A stretch of 64,000 nucleotides of DNA from Prevotella sp. (GTDB lineage Bacteria; Bacteroidota; Bacteroidia; Bacteroidales; Bacteroidaceae), in the NCBI GenBank assembly GCA_017615355.1, contig JAGAAJ010000040.1, positions 31,785-95,784 on the forward strand, read 5' to 3'. The position numbers and the translations under genes are program-made. The notes below the pieces were generated by a model. That model saw nothing but the letters and a program-made list of their open reading frames with translations, was not told the origin of the DNA and ran no database searches. Shown here in pieces: positions 49,701-56,954 of this stretch. The first letter of the stretch is position 1. Each line of letters starts with the position of its first letter.

Positions 49701-50771
49701 CTTGCTACCACGAATGTCCTTGACATTGCCGTCAGCATCCTTCAATGTCAGCACGAGGTCATAGAGGTTGGGCGTCTCAGCACTCCACAAGCGGGGAGCA
49801 GAGACATTCATATCGAGGGAGGCCTCCCCTAGTCCTTCCGAGGAAGGAGTGACTGTTGCCGTTTTGCTGGCGATAACGGCTGAGCCGTCAAGGATTTTTG
49901 ATTCCACCGTAAAAGTCTTCCCTCCTTGGGAAGCGACACTTACCTTCACATTGGCCTTGGCATTGGTATAACTATTGTCAAGGTCGGTGGTGAAGAAATA
50001 GTCGCGTATCTGTGTCTTCGGTGCTGCGTAGATGAAGCAATGGCGCTGGATACCCGTCAGGCGCCAGTAGTCCTGACACTCGAGGAACGAGCCGCTGGTG
50101 AAGCGGTAGACCTGCAGGGCCATGATGTTGTCGCCCTCCACCAGATAGTCGGTGATGTTGAACTCGGCAGGTACATAACTGTCCTCACTATAGCCAACAC
50201 GCTGTCCATTGACCCAAAGGTAGAAACCGTGGCCTACGCCGTTGAAGCGCACATAGACATTGTGGCCAGCGAGGCAGTCGGCAGTGATGGTGAAGTGACG
50301 GCGGTAGGTGCCTACGGGGTTGGGCATCGAGCTATTATAGGAGAACCAGCTTGGACGCTCGGCCATCACGCTGTATGTCGTCTCATTAAACGAGAAGGGA
50401 TAGGCCACGTTGCAATAGAGCGGCTTATCCCATGATTGATTGTTGTGCAAGCCCCACACCTGCCAACTCGACGGCACGTCAATGTCAGTCCATGCTGCGT
50501 CATCGTAGTCCTTGGCACACATTGTCGTCGTGGCTTTCGACGGGGTGTTCACCCAGTTGAACTTCCAGACGCCGTCCAACGACTGATAGTAAGGCGACAG
50601 CGTCCGGTCGTTCTTCACGACGTCGGCCTCGCTCTGCATGGGCAATGCAGTGGTGTGAGCCGTTTCCCTATTGACATGACTGATGGTGGGGTCATCCCAC
50701 TCTTTTCCTGTCTGTGCGTGGACTGTCGCCATGCAAGCCAGTGCCGTAAGGCAAAAGAATATCTTTCTCAT
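46773..50771 (-). CDS. Exported GH2 beta-galactosidase-like enzyme with discoidin domain
   Basis: The 1,332-residue protein has a signal peptide (MRKIFFCLTALACMATVHAQ), then the LacZ-type domain order: sugar-binding, immunoglobulin-like, and TIM barrel with the acid/base Glu in WSFGNESGGGENF and the nucleophile Glu in CLTGEFIWDF, then the beta-sandwich C-terminal domain. A chitobiase-like stretch (ATIFYSIDGGEYQ) and an F5/8 type C (discoidin) domain (~1,150-1,280) follow. The last ~35 residues (IYNLRGCRM ... HGIYVFRGRKIL) resemble a short type IX sorting signal. Two 7-bp arrays are translated inside it (LSPLPSHLSPH; SHPAPLTSYLSSL). It starts 9 bp after GH8. Galactosidase specificity is inferred from the family. 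Confidence 0.85.
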   Translation of the reverse strand: MRKIFFCLTALACMATVHAQTGKEWDDPTISHVNRETAHTTALPMQSEADVVKNDRTLSPYYQSLDGVWKFNWVNTPSKATTTMCAKDYDDAAWTDIDVPSSWQVWGLHNNQSWDKPLYCNVAYPFSFNETTYSVMAERPSWFSYNSSMPNPVGTYRRHFTITADCLAGHNVYVRFNGVGHGFYLWVNGQRVGYSEDSYVPAEFNITDYLVEGDNIMALQVYRFTSGSFLECQDYWRLTGIQRHCFIYAAPKTQIRDYFFTTDLDNSYTNAKANVKVSVASQGGKTFTVESKILDGSAVIASKTATVTPSSEGLGEASLDMNVSAPRLWSAETPNLYDLVLTLKDADGNVKDIRGSKVGFREVGIRSDGALLINGKRMVFHGVNRHDFSPVNGRAITDAEIEEDIKTMKRLNINAVRTSHYPNDPIFYDLCDKYGLYVLAEADVECHAHQRLSSLELFRPAMVERSENHVLTHRNHPCIFIWSFGNESGGGENFRYVAQAIKALDKTRLTHYEGNSDYADVSSTMYASYETINWIGSSRQGQSNPKPHIQCENTHSMGNSMGNQRDMFDLYEKYPCLTGEFIWDFKDQGLLTQTSAGKEYWAYGGDFGDKPNDGNFCINGLVRPDWSLTAKSYNTKKVCQPLEFKIVNVDQGRFRIKNKMAFLPSSTYDVKYELMDEEGNVLSTGIIDKEVAAADSTIVTLDLSPLPSHLSPHEEGFIKFTATQKENTAWADAGYVVAEEKLPVQTATKPMYDLSRLDACEDLAVEEGAAVITITGAHFKAVFNKSKGTLTSYTYDGTTMVSQPLQLNVFRLPTDNDGRQSGTWDAMGLRKLTVKGTGTEVQLADNKKTVSVALSSTYTGQNSTAFDVLLDFIVCADGTLMVNSFIKPASTGAIIPKMGFRLEMPAAMENLTWFGRGPWDNYRDRKEASLPAIYQSTVTDQREDYILPQEHGTKQEVRWMSLSNSEGNGLLFVAPDQMAASAVHFRPEDNYTSNGNRMKHTYQFKTCANTVVSLDAATRGLGNASCGPDVLEKYELHAQNTAFRFFIIPFSHPAPLTSYLSSLARVEMPVCQPVNCERLNSGRIKMSTATKNATIFYSIDGGEYQQYSASINHNGACTIRAYCTAEGMLASPVMTYDFPLYVNKSAWKVVSADSYQGGNEPKLAIDGNNSTFWHTAWGANEPQCPHTLIVDMGAPYKVSAFTYLSRQDGNENGMVKAYEIYLSDDGKTWGTPVVSGEFKKSTSLQEAKLKTPITGRYWKFVAKSEINGKAWTSAAEIGILAEEEETGIQLPSNEQCIINDDSIYNLRGCRMTGDAASWPHGIYVFRGRKILH
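47584..47622. repeat. 7-bp-like array inside the GH2 gene (linker)
   Basis: GAGAGGTA/GAGAGG-type units, translated as SHPAPLTSYLSSL at the junction between the LacZ-type core and the C-terminal accessory domains. Confidence 0.6.
48633..48668. repeat. 7-bp tandem array (AGAGGTG) inside the GH2 gene
   Basis: Units TGAGGTG, AGAGGTG, AGAGGGG, AGAGGTG, AGAGATC. Translated as LDLSPLPSHLSPHEE. Confidence 0.8.
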
Positions 50772-50780
50772 AGAAAACGA

Positions 50781-52133
50781 TTATTGCGGAGTGATGACGC
50801 GATAGTTGCCGCTAAGGTGCATAAAGGCGAAGAGACGGAGCAGACCGTCGTAGTAGGCGTCGAAATAGCCATCGTCGAAGGGCACGTGCTTGGCATTCCA
50901 GAGGGCATCGACAAACTCCTTGCTCTTCTCGTGCGAGCACATGACGGAAGCAGCGGCCGATGTAGCCACGAGGCCGATGCTATGGCGCAGCTTGCGGAAA
51001 CCTCCGGCAGGCAGAATCTCGTTGTCCTCAGGCAGCGAGCCATCCACACGGTATTGGTCGACGAACTTGTCGACGCCCTGCGAATAGAGGAAATTCTGAA
51101 TCGTCTCGCCGTAGTGCTGCTGCCACTCGCGGTCGGCACAGCTCCATTCATAGTCGAGGGCAATGTTCATCGGCACACGCCATGAGTCATAGCGGAAATT
51201 GTTGTTGCCGTTGCGACGCGGTGCTCCCTGCGGGCGTTGCGGCATACCTGGGAAGCGCGGCATCTGCATTTCGCTGCCGTCATACTGGCAGTTGTCGGCA
51301 TTGAGGCCCGTCTGTTCGTTGATGGCCTTGTGCAGGAACTCACGGCTCTTCTCAGCACACTCCTGCCAATAGTCGCTGCGTCCGTCATCAGCATACTTCG
51401 CCCACACCTCATAGAAGGCAGGAATATGGTAGCTGGGGTCGGTGAAGCGCTGGCCGAAGCCGTCAGGCGTGAAGGTGACGAGCTTCGTCTCGGGGTCAAT
51501 GAGGTACATTTGCTGAGGCCCCGTCTGCTGTTGCTGTGGAGCAAAGCCGCCAAAGCCTGGCCTCGGCTCTGGTGTGTATTCTCGCGGCTGGATGCAGTCG
51601 AGGATATGCTGCGCCTCGTCCTTGTAGTCGATGCCTGTGTCGTTGCCCCAGCGGTTGGAGGCGAAGAGCAGCGCTGTGATGTAGTAGAGCTCACCGTCGC
51701 TGGCGGCACCCTCAGCATTGCGTGTGCCGTCGGTCTTGCAGCTCCAAGCAAAATAACCCTTGCGCGGACCGTCCTGATGCTGCATGTATTTCTTGCTCCA
51801 GCGCCACAGACGGTCGAAGATGTCCTTCTCGCCAAACTGCACGGCAATCATCATACCGTATGACATACCCTCAGTACGGGCATCATGGTTCTTGATGTCT
51901 GAGACATAGCCCATGGTGTCACCCACCTCGAAGTACACCTTGTTGGGGCCGCGGAACACGTCGTTGAACACTTCCTGCAGCTTCGCGTCGACGTCGGCAG
52001 GCTTATAGCCCATATCCACGAAGACATTGCGATACTTTCCCGTCTCAAAGCCACCTTTCTTCCAAGGCGTGAACGCTATCATGTCAACTGTTATCATCAG
52101 CATCAAGGATGCAAGGATTATAGATTTCCTCAT
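50781..52133 (-). CDS. GH8 family glycoside hydrolase (reducing-end xylose-releasing exo-oligoxylanase-like)
   Basis: The start is ATG 52,133 (MRKSIILASLMLMITVDMIAF), which gives an export signal; an in-frame ATG 36 bp earlier would add a charged prefix. The 450-residue protein shows GH8 features: ARTEGMSYGMMIAVQF with the candidate acid Glu, YFAWSC, NAEGAASDGELYYITALLFA, and DPSYHIPAFYEVWA. These fit the Rex branch of GH8, which releases xylose from xylo-oligosaccharides, more than cellulase BcsZ. A Gln/Pro-rich loop (FAPQQQQTGPQQ) and RPQGAPRRNGNNN are local additions. First gene of a glycosidase set with GH2 and uxuB, pointing to use of hemicellulose. Confidence 0.85.
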   Translation of the reverse strand: MRKSIILASLMLMITVDMIAFTPWKKGGFETGKYRNVFVDMGYKPADVDAKLQEVFNDVFRGPNKVYFEVGDTMGYVSDIKNHDARTEGMSYGMMIAVQFGEKDIFDRLWRWSKKYMQHQDGPRKGYFAWSCKTDGTRNAEGAASDGELYYITALLFASNRWGNDTGIDYKDEAQHILDCIQPREYTPEPRPGFGGFAPQQQQTGPQQMYLIDPETKLVTFTPDGFGQRFTDPSYHIPAFYEVWAKYADDGRSDYWQECAEKSREFLHKAINEQTGLNADNCQYDGSEMQMPRFPGMPQRPQGAPRRNGNNNFRYDSWRVPMNIALDYEWSCADREWQQHYGETIQNFLYSQGVDKFVDQYRVDGSLPEDNEILPAGGFRKLRHSIGLVATSAAASVMCSHEKSKEFVDALWNAKHVPFDDGYFDAYYDGLLRLFAFMHLSGNYRVITPQ

Positions 52134-52175
52134 GTCGTTTATGTTTTTGTTAAAGGTTGATTCCCTCAAGATGGT

Positions 52176-53075
52176 CTATTGTTTGATCTTCTCCCAAGAG
52201 CTGTTTTGCGAAGCGTTGATGTTGAAGAGCAAGTCATAGACCCCTTCTTTCTCCTTCGGCGTGCCCTTGCCTTTGTAGATGTTGGCCAGCTCATCTTTCT
52301 TGTAGTCGGTCCAGATCTGCGGCAGCGAGCTCAGCGGACGGTCTTCGTGGGCTTTCTTCAGATTCTGCAGCGCCGTGGTGACATTGGTACGGCCGCGCTC
52401 CGCATTGCTGGCCATCTCGTCCAACCCCTGCCTATAATAGTCGTACTGCAACTGACGAAACGGGGTCATAGCCTCGTTCAGGTAATCATTGATGATGGCG
52501 AAGCGGTTGCGTGAGTCGTCGAAAGCCTTCCAGCCCGGAAAGGACAGATTCTGTGCGTTGTTCACCAAGTTCATGCAGCGCTGCAGTATGTCGGTGCCAC
52601 CCATCGGAGCAAAGCTGTCTAGGTCGATGCCGATGATGAGGAGCGCATAATAGGCGCAGAGGGCGACAAGCTGGTTGTCGATGACCTCCTCGTTGAAGTT
52701 CAGCTGGTCGTACTGCACAAACTCGAAATCAAAGTTTTTGTCATTATTGCTGTAGACGACGGTGGTATAGGCAGAATTATAAACAGGACGACTGGCCTGT
52801 ATCAGCGCCGAGCAGGTGAAACGGTTGACCGAGGCATCATACTTCGACACCGTGATGTTCATCGAGCATTGAATGCGCTCGTTCTGCTGAAACTGCAGCG
52901 GCGTCCACTGCTGCTCGTTGAGAAACTGCTCTAAGGTCTGCTGCAGGTTCTCAAACACCGACTTGTCGGTGCCCTGCACCTGCGAGCTGTTGATATTCAC
53001 CCTCACCTGCAGCTCCTGTGCCATAGCTGTGGACACAAGAAGAAGACTGAGAAATATGCCTAATAACTTTTTCAT
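52176..53075 (-). CDS. DUF4835 family exported protein, possibly type IX secretion-associated (PorD)
   Basis: The start is ATG 53,075, which shares one base with the apgM stop codon (TGATG); a TTG three bases earlier is possible. The 299-residue protein has a signal peptide (KKLLGIFLSLLLVSTAMAQ), then ELQVRVNINSSQVQGTDKSVFENLQQTLEQFLNEQQW, the hallmark start of DUF4835, and NEEVIDNQLVALCAYYALLIIGIDLDSFAPMGG. This family is restricted to Bacteroidota; to my recollection it is annotated as PorD in connection with type IX secretion, but I cannot verify this here. A role in secretion would fit the sorting domains found on protein A and GH2. Confidence 0.8.
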   Translation of the reverse strand: MKKLLGIFLSLLLVSTAMAQELQVRVNINSSQVQGTDKSVFENLQQTLEQFLNEQQWTPLQFQQNERIQCSMNITVSKYDASVNRFTCSALIQASRPVYNSAYTTVVYSNNDKNFDFEFVQYDQLNFNEEVIDNQLVALCAYYALLIIGIDLDSFAPMGGTDILQRCMNLVNNAQNLSFPGWKAFDDSRNRFAIINDYLNEAMTPFRQLQYDYYRQGLDEMASNAERGRTNVTTALQNLKKAHEDRPLSSLPQIWTDYKKDELANIYKGKGTPKEKEGVYDLLFNINASQNSSWEKIKQ

Positions 53076-54376
53076 CAATGGTCAATGCTCATAAAAGATT
53101 GCATGAACTGATTCAGGCGCAACAAACCATAGGCACCGCTGACGCAGCTCACCTCGTCGTAGCGCTGCACATCATCAGGCTCCATCCCTTTATGATAGAT
53201 AATGAAAGGCACGGGCTCGTTGACGTGGATGCGCAGCTCCACAGGCGTAGGATGATCGGGCAGCACGGCGATGCAGACAGGCTCTGCCATCTGCTGCGTA
53301 GCCTCGTAGATGGGTTTGATGAGTCGCTGGTCGAGGTAGTTGATGGCACGTAGCTTCAGGTCGAGGTCACCATCATGGCCGGCCTCGTCGGTAGCCTCGA
53401 CATGTACGAACACGAAGTCGTCGTGCTGCAGGGCATCGATGGCGGCCTGCGCCTTGCCTTCATAGTTCGTGTCGGCCAGACCAGTAGCACCAGGCACCTT
53501 AACGATTTTCAGTCCGGCATACTTGCCGATGCCTTGGATGAGGTCGACAGCCGAGATGACAGTGCCGCTCTTAATTTGCGGATACTGCTCCATCAGCGTC
53601 TGCATCGACGGACGGTAGCCGCCGCTCCAAGGCCAGATGCTGTTAGCCTGGCGCTCGCCCTTCGCAGCCTTGGCAATGTTATAGGGATGCTTGGCCAGCA
53701 GCTCCTGCGACTTCAATATCAGCTCGCTGATAAGCGAGGCGGTAGCAGCCTCTGTCTCTGCCTCGGGTTCGTTATTACGTGATGACGTTATAACGTTATA
53801 ACGCCCCTTCCCAGAAACGTTTTCGGCCGTGGGGAGGAGGTTTCTCCACTCCTCGTTAGGATGATCGTGAGGAGGATTACAGATGATGTGCTTATTCCCA
53901 CCCTTAATAATCAACAAGTGACGATACTGGATGCCGCAGATGAACTTCACCCGCTCACAGCCCTCGCGCTCGTTGATGGGCTTGGCCAGCGTCTCGTTCA
54001 GATAGTCGATGAGCACGCGGGCATCCTCCGTCTGCAGGTTGCCGCCATTATGGGTGATGATCTTGCCGTTTTCGAGTGTGATAATATTGCAGCGGATGGC
54101 GAAGTCGTCGGGCTGCATGTCGTAGCCGATGCTGGCGGCCTCCAGCGGACCGCGACCCTCGTACACCTTGTTCAGGTCGTAGCCCAGGATGGCGGTGTTG
54201 GCCACCTCGCTGCCTGGCGGGAAGCCCTCGGGCACGGTGATGAGGCGCCCTGTGCGGCCGTTCTTCGCCAGCCAGTCCATCATCGGCTTGTCGGCAGCCT
54301 GCAGCAGCGTCTTGCCTCCCAATCGCTCCACGGCGTGGTCGGCCATACCGTCGCCTAATATAATAATGTGCTTCAT
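53075..54376 (-). CDS. apgM: Cofactor-independent phosphoglycerate mutase, ApgM type, with repeat-derived insertion
   Basis: This archaeal-type 2,3-bisphosphoglycerate-independent mutase interconverts 3- and 2-phosphoglycerate; Bacteroidota often encode it with thrA and thrC, and some copies may act as homoserine kinase. Motifs: IILGDGMADHAVERLGGKT, TANTAILGYDLNKVYEGRGPLEAASIG-like metal and substrate sites, GATGLADTNYEGK and VEATDEAGHDGD. At 433 residues it is longer than the usual ~400. The excess includes SGKGRYNVITSSRNNE, translated from an 8-bp array at 53,769-53,804. The ATG follows the thrA stop with no gap. The gene overlaps the next one by one base. Confidence 0.93.
   Translation of the reverse strand: MKHIIILGDGMADHAVERLGGKTLLQAADKPMMDWLAKNGRTGRLITVPEGFPPGSEVANTAILGYDLNKVYEGRGPLEAASIGYDMQPDDFAIRCNIITLENGKIITHNGGNLQTEDARVLIDYLNETLAKPINEREGCERVKFICGIQYRHLLIIKGGNKHIICNPPHDHPNEEWRNLLPTAENVSGKGRYNVITSSRNNEPEAETEAATASLISELILKSQELLAKHPYNIAKAAKGERQANSIWPWSGGYRPSMQTLMEQYPQIKSGTVISAVDLIQGIGKYAGLKIVKVPGATGLADTNYEGKAQAAIDALQHDDFVFVHVEATDEAGHDGDLDLKLRAINYLDQRLIKPIYEATQQMAEPVCIAVLPDHPTPVELRIHVNEPVPFIIYHKGMEPDDVQRYDEVSCVSGAYGLLRLNQFMQSFMSIDH
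53769..53804. repeat. 8-bp tandem array (GTTATAAC-type) inside apgM
   Basis: Units GTTATTAC, GTGATGAC, GTTATAAC, GTTATAAC. Related to the array between menG and aroE. Translated as GRYNVITSSRNNE. Confidence 0.85.
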
Positions 54377-56857
54377 TTAGATGTTTGCAATGCTCATGAT
54401 GTTGGCGAAGACGCCAGCAGCTGTGACGGCGGCGCCGGCACCGTAGCCCTGGATGAGCATGGGGTACTCGCGATAGCGCTCGGTGGTGAGCAGCACGATG
54501 TTGTTAGAGCCCTCGAGCGGATAGAACGGATGACCCATGGGTACTTCCTTCAGGGCGACACTGGTCTTGACGGTCGACTGGTGGTCGCCGCTGGCCTCCA
54601 TCGTGGCAACGAAGCGCCAGCGCTTGCCATCGGCCTCGAGCACCTTGCGGCGAGCCTCGAAGTCGGCGTCGAGCTCAGGCAGCTTGGCCCAGAAATCGTC
54701 GAGCGAGCCCTCGAAATAGCTGTCGGGCACGAAGAGATGTTTCTCCACATCTTCCTGCTCCACCTTGTAGCCTGCCTCGCGGGTGAGGATGACGAGCTTG
54801 CGGATGACGTCGGTGCCGCTGAGGTCGATGCGCGGGTCGGGCTCGCTGTAGCGTTGCTCCTTGGCACGGCGCACGGTCTCGCTGAAGGGCACATCGGCAG
54901 CAATCTCGTTGAAGATGAAGTTCAGGGTGCCTGAGAGGATGGCCTCGATCTTCAGGATCTTGTCGCCCGAGTTGCACAGGTCGTTGATGGTGCCGATGAT
55001 GGGCAGTCCGGCGCCCACGTTGGTCTCATAGCGGAACCACACGCCGCGGTCGCGGGCCGTCTGACGCAGTTTGATATAGCTGTCGTAATCGCTGGAGGCG
55101 GCAATCTTGTTGGCAGCCACCACGCTGATGTTATGCTCGAGGAAAGTCTGATAGAGGGATGCTATCTGTCGGCTGGCTGTGCAGTCGACGAAGACAGAGT
55201 TGAAGATGTTCATCTTGATGATCTCGTCGCGCATGTGCTCCGTGTTGGCAGGATAGCCGGCACGCAGAATCTTCTCGTAGTTGTTGAGGTCGATGCCCTC
55301 GCGGTCGAGTACGAAGTTGTCGACGTCGCTGATGCCCACCACATTGAGCTTCAGGCGCTTCTGCTGCATGAGCACCTGCTGCTGCGTGCGAATCTGCTCG
55401 AGGAGCATACCACCGACGGTGCCGATGCCGCAGATGAAGAGGTTGAGCACCTTGTACTCAGACAGGAAGAACGAGTCGTGGAGCACGTTGAGCGACTTGC
55501 GCAGGAAGCGACCGTCAACGACGAATGAGATATTTGTCTCGGAGGCGCCCTGAGCACAGGCGATGACGCTGATACCCGAGCGGCCCAGCGTACCGAAGAG
55601 CTTACCGGCAATGCCCGGCGTGTGCTTCATGTTCTCACCTACGATGGCGATGGTGGCGAGGCCGCTCTCAGCCTGCATGGGATACATGGCACCCGTCTCA
55701 ATCTCCTTGGCGAACTCCTCGTTGAGCACCTCGACGGCAGCCTCGGCATCCTCATCACGCACACCGATAGACGTACTGTTCTCTGAAGAAGCCTGCGACA
55801 CCATGAACACCGAGATGCCGCGATCAGCCAAAGTAGTGAAGATGCGGCGGTTGACACCGATGACACCCACCATCGAGAGGCCCGTCACCGTGATGAGCGT
55901 GGTGCCCTTGATGCTCGAGATACCCTTGATGGGCTTCAGGTCGTCGTCAATCTTGTCCTTGATGAGCGTACCAGGATGCGTGGGATTGAAAGTATTTTTT
56001 ACGCGAATAGGAATATTCTTGACACAGACGGGGTAGATGGTGGGAGGATAGACCACCTTCGCACCGAAGTTGCACAGCTCCATGGCCTCGACATAGCTCA
56101 GCTCGTTGATGGTGTAGGCACTCTGGATGACCTTCGGATCGGCAGTCATGAAGCCGTCGACGTCGGTCCATATCTCCAACACCTCAGCATCGAGGGCTGC
56201 AGCGATGATGGCTGCTGTATAGTCAGAGCCGCCACGTCCCAGGTTGGTGGTCTCATGGCTGTCGCGGTCGCGGGCGATGAAGCCGGGAACGACGGCTACA
56301 GTCTTGTTTGTTGCGACTGAGTCGCAACATACGGGACCAAAGGTCTCGCGTACCAGCTGGGTAGTCAGCTCAGAGTCGAGGACATGCTTGCCGTTCTTCG
56401 TTTCTGTGCGGATGAAGTCACGGCTGTTCATACGCACGCCGCCGTCGACGAGGGCAGCTACAATATTAGAAGAGAGGCGCTCGCCGTAGCTGACGATGGC
56501 ATCCTCGGTCTTCTTCGACAGGTCGCGAATCAGGAACACGCCTGTGCAGATGCTCTGCAACTGATCGAAGAGGGCGTCGACCTTGGCCAATACGGCAGCA
56601 CGACGTGTCTCGTCGGTGATAATGGTATCAATCATCTGGTGGTGGCGGTAGACGATGGCTTCATACTCATTGCGCCAATCCTCATTGCCCTGCTGGGCCA
56701 TGTGGGCCATAGCAATCAGTTTGTCAGTAATGCCGTCAAGAGCGCTTACCACAACTACGACAGGTCCCCTTTCGGCTTCTGCCTCAACAATCTTCTTCAA
56801 GCTCAGGATGCTTGGCACGGAACCTACGGACGTTCCGCCAAATTTCAGTACTTTCAT
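54377..56857 (-). CDS. thrA: Bifunctional aspartokinase / homoserine dehydrogenase
   Basis: ThrA phosphorylates aspartate and reduces aspartate semialdehyde to homoserine, opening the threonine branch. The 826-residue protein has the aspartokinase signature VLKFGGTSVGS at the start, the GRGGSDYTAAIIAAAL site, two ACT domains in the middle (~330-460), and the homoserine dehydrogenase half with ICGIGTVGGMLLEQI and a GVWFRYETNVGAGLPIIGTI-type core. It carries the in-frame element CDSVATN (56,307-56,329) between VRETFGPV and VAVVPGFIARD, where family members have only a few residues. The -7 box at 56,892-56,899 gives a short leader of about 30 bases; no attenuator leader peptide was seen. Confidence 0.96.
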   Translation of the reverse strand: MKVLKFGGTSVGSVPSILSLKKIVEAEAERGPVVVVVSALDGITDKLIAMAHMAQQGNEDWRNEYEAIVYRHHQMIDTIITDETRRAAVLAKVDALFDQLQSICTGVFLIRDLSKKTEDAIVSYGERLSSNIVAALVDGGVRMNSRDFIRTETKNGKHVLDSELTTQLVRETFGPVCCDSVATNKTVAVVPGFIARDRDSHETTNLGRGGSDYTAAIIAAALDAEVLEIWTDVDGFMTADPKVIQSAYTINELSYVEAMELCNFGAKVVYPPTIYPVCVKNIPIRVKNTFNPTHPGTLIKDKIDDDLKPIKGISSIKGTTLITVTGLSMVGVIGVNRRIFTTLADRGISVFMVSQASSENSTSIGVRDEDAEAAVEVLNEEFAKEIETGAMYPMQAESGLATIAIVGENMKHTPGIAGKLFGTLGRSGISVIACAQGASETNISFVVDGRFLRKSLNVLHDSFFLSEYKVLNLFICGIGTVGGMLLEQIRTQQQVLMQQKRLKLNVVGISDVDNFVLDREGIDLNNYEKILRAGYPANTEHMRDEIIKMNIFNSVFVDCTASRQIASLYQTFLEHNISVVAANKIAASSDYDSYIKLRQTARDRGVWFRYETNVGAGLPIIGTINDLCNSGDKILKIEAILSGTLNFIFNEIAADVPFSETVRRAKEQRYSEPDPRIDLSGTDVIRKLVILTREAGYKVEQEDVEKHLFVPDSYFEGSLDDFWAKLPELDADFEARRKVLEADGKRWRFVATMEASGDHQSTVKTSVALKEVPMGHPFYPLEGSNNIVLLTTERYREYPMLIQGYGAGAAVTAAGVFANIMSIANI
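56307..56329. repeat. 23-bp palindromic element, copy in thrA
   Basis: Identical over 23 bp to 39,633-39,655 in thrC; core TTGCGACTGAGTCGCAA. Read as CDSVATN in the aspartokinase domain. Confidence 0.92.
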
Positions 56858-56891
56858 TCTTTATCTGATAGTTTGTTTCATTTTCAGCCTG

Positions 56892-56899
56892 CAAAATTA
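56892..56899 (-). promoter_or_regulatory. Bacteroidota -7 promoter box for thrA
   Basis: On the minus strand TAATTTTG fits TAnnTTTG and lies ~35 bp before the thrA ATG. No good -33 TTTG was seen. It is divergent from the aguA box 42 bp away. Confidence 0.5.
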
Positions 56900-56941
56900 A
56901 AGAAAATAATTGTATTTACCACGTTTTATTAAAAAATTTCG

Positions 56942-56949
56942 TACCTTTG
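56942..56949 (+). promoter_or_regulatory. Bacteroidota -7 promoter box for aguA
   Basis: TACCTTTG fits the consensus and ends only 5 bp before the aguA ATG at 56,955, implying a transcript with little or no leader. Confidence 0.6.
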
Positions 56950-56954
56950 CAACC

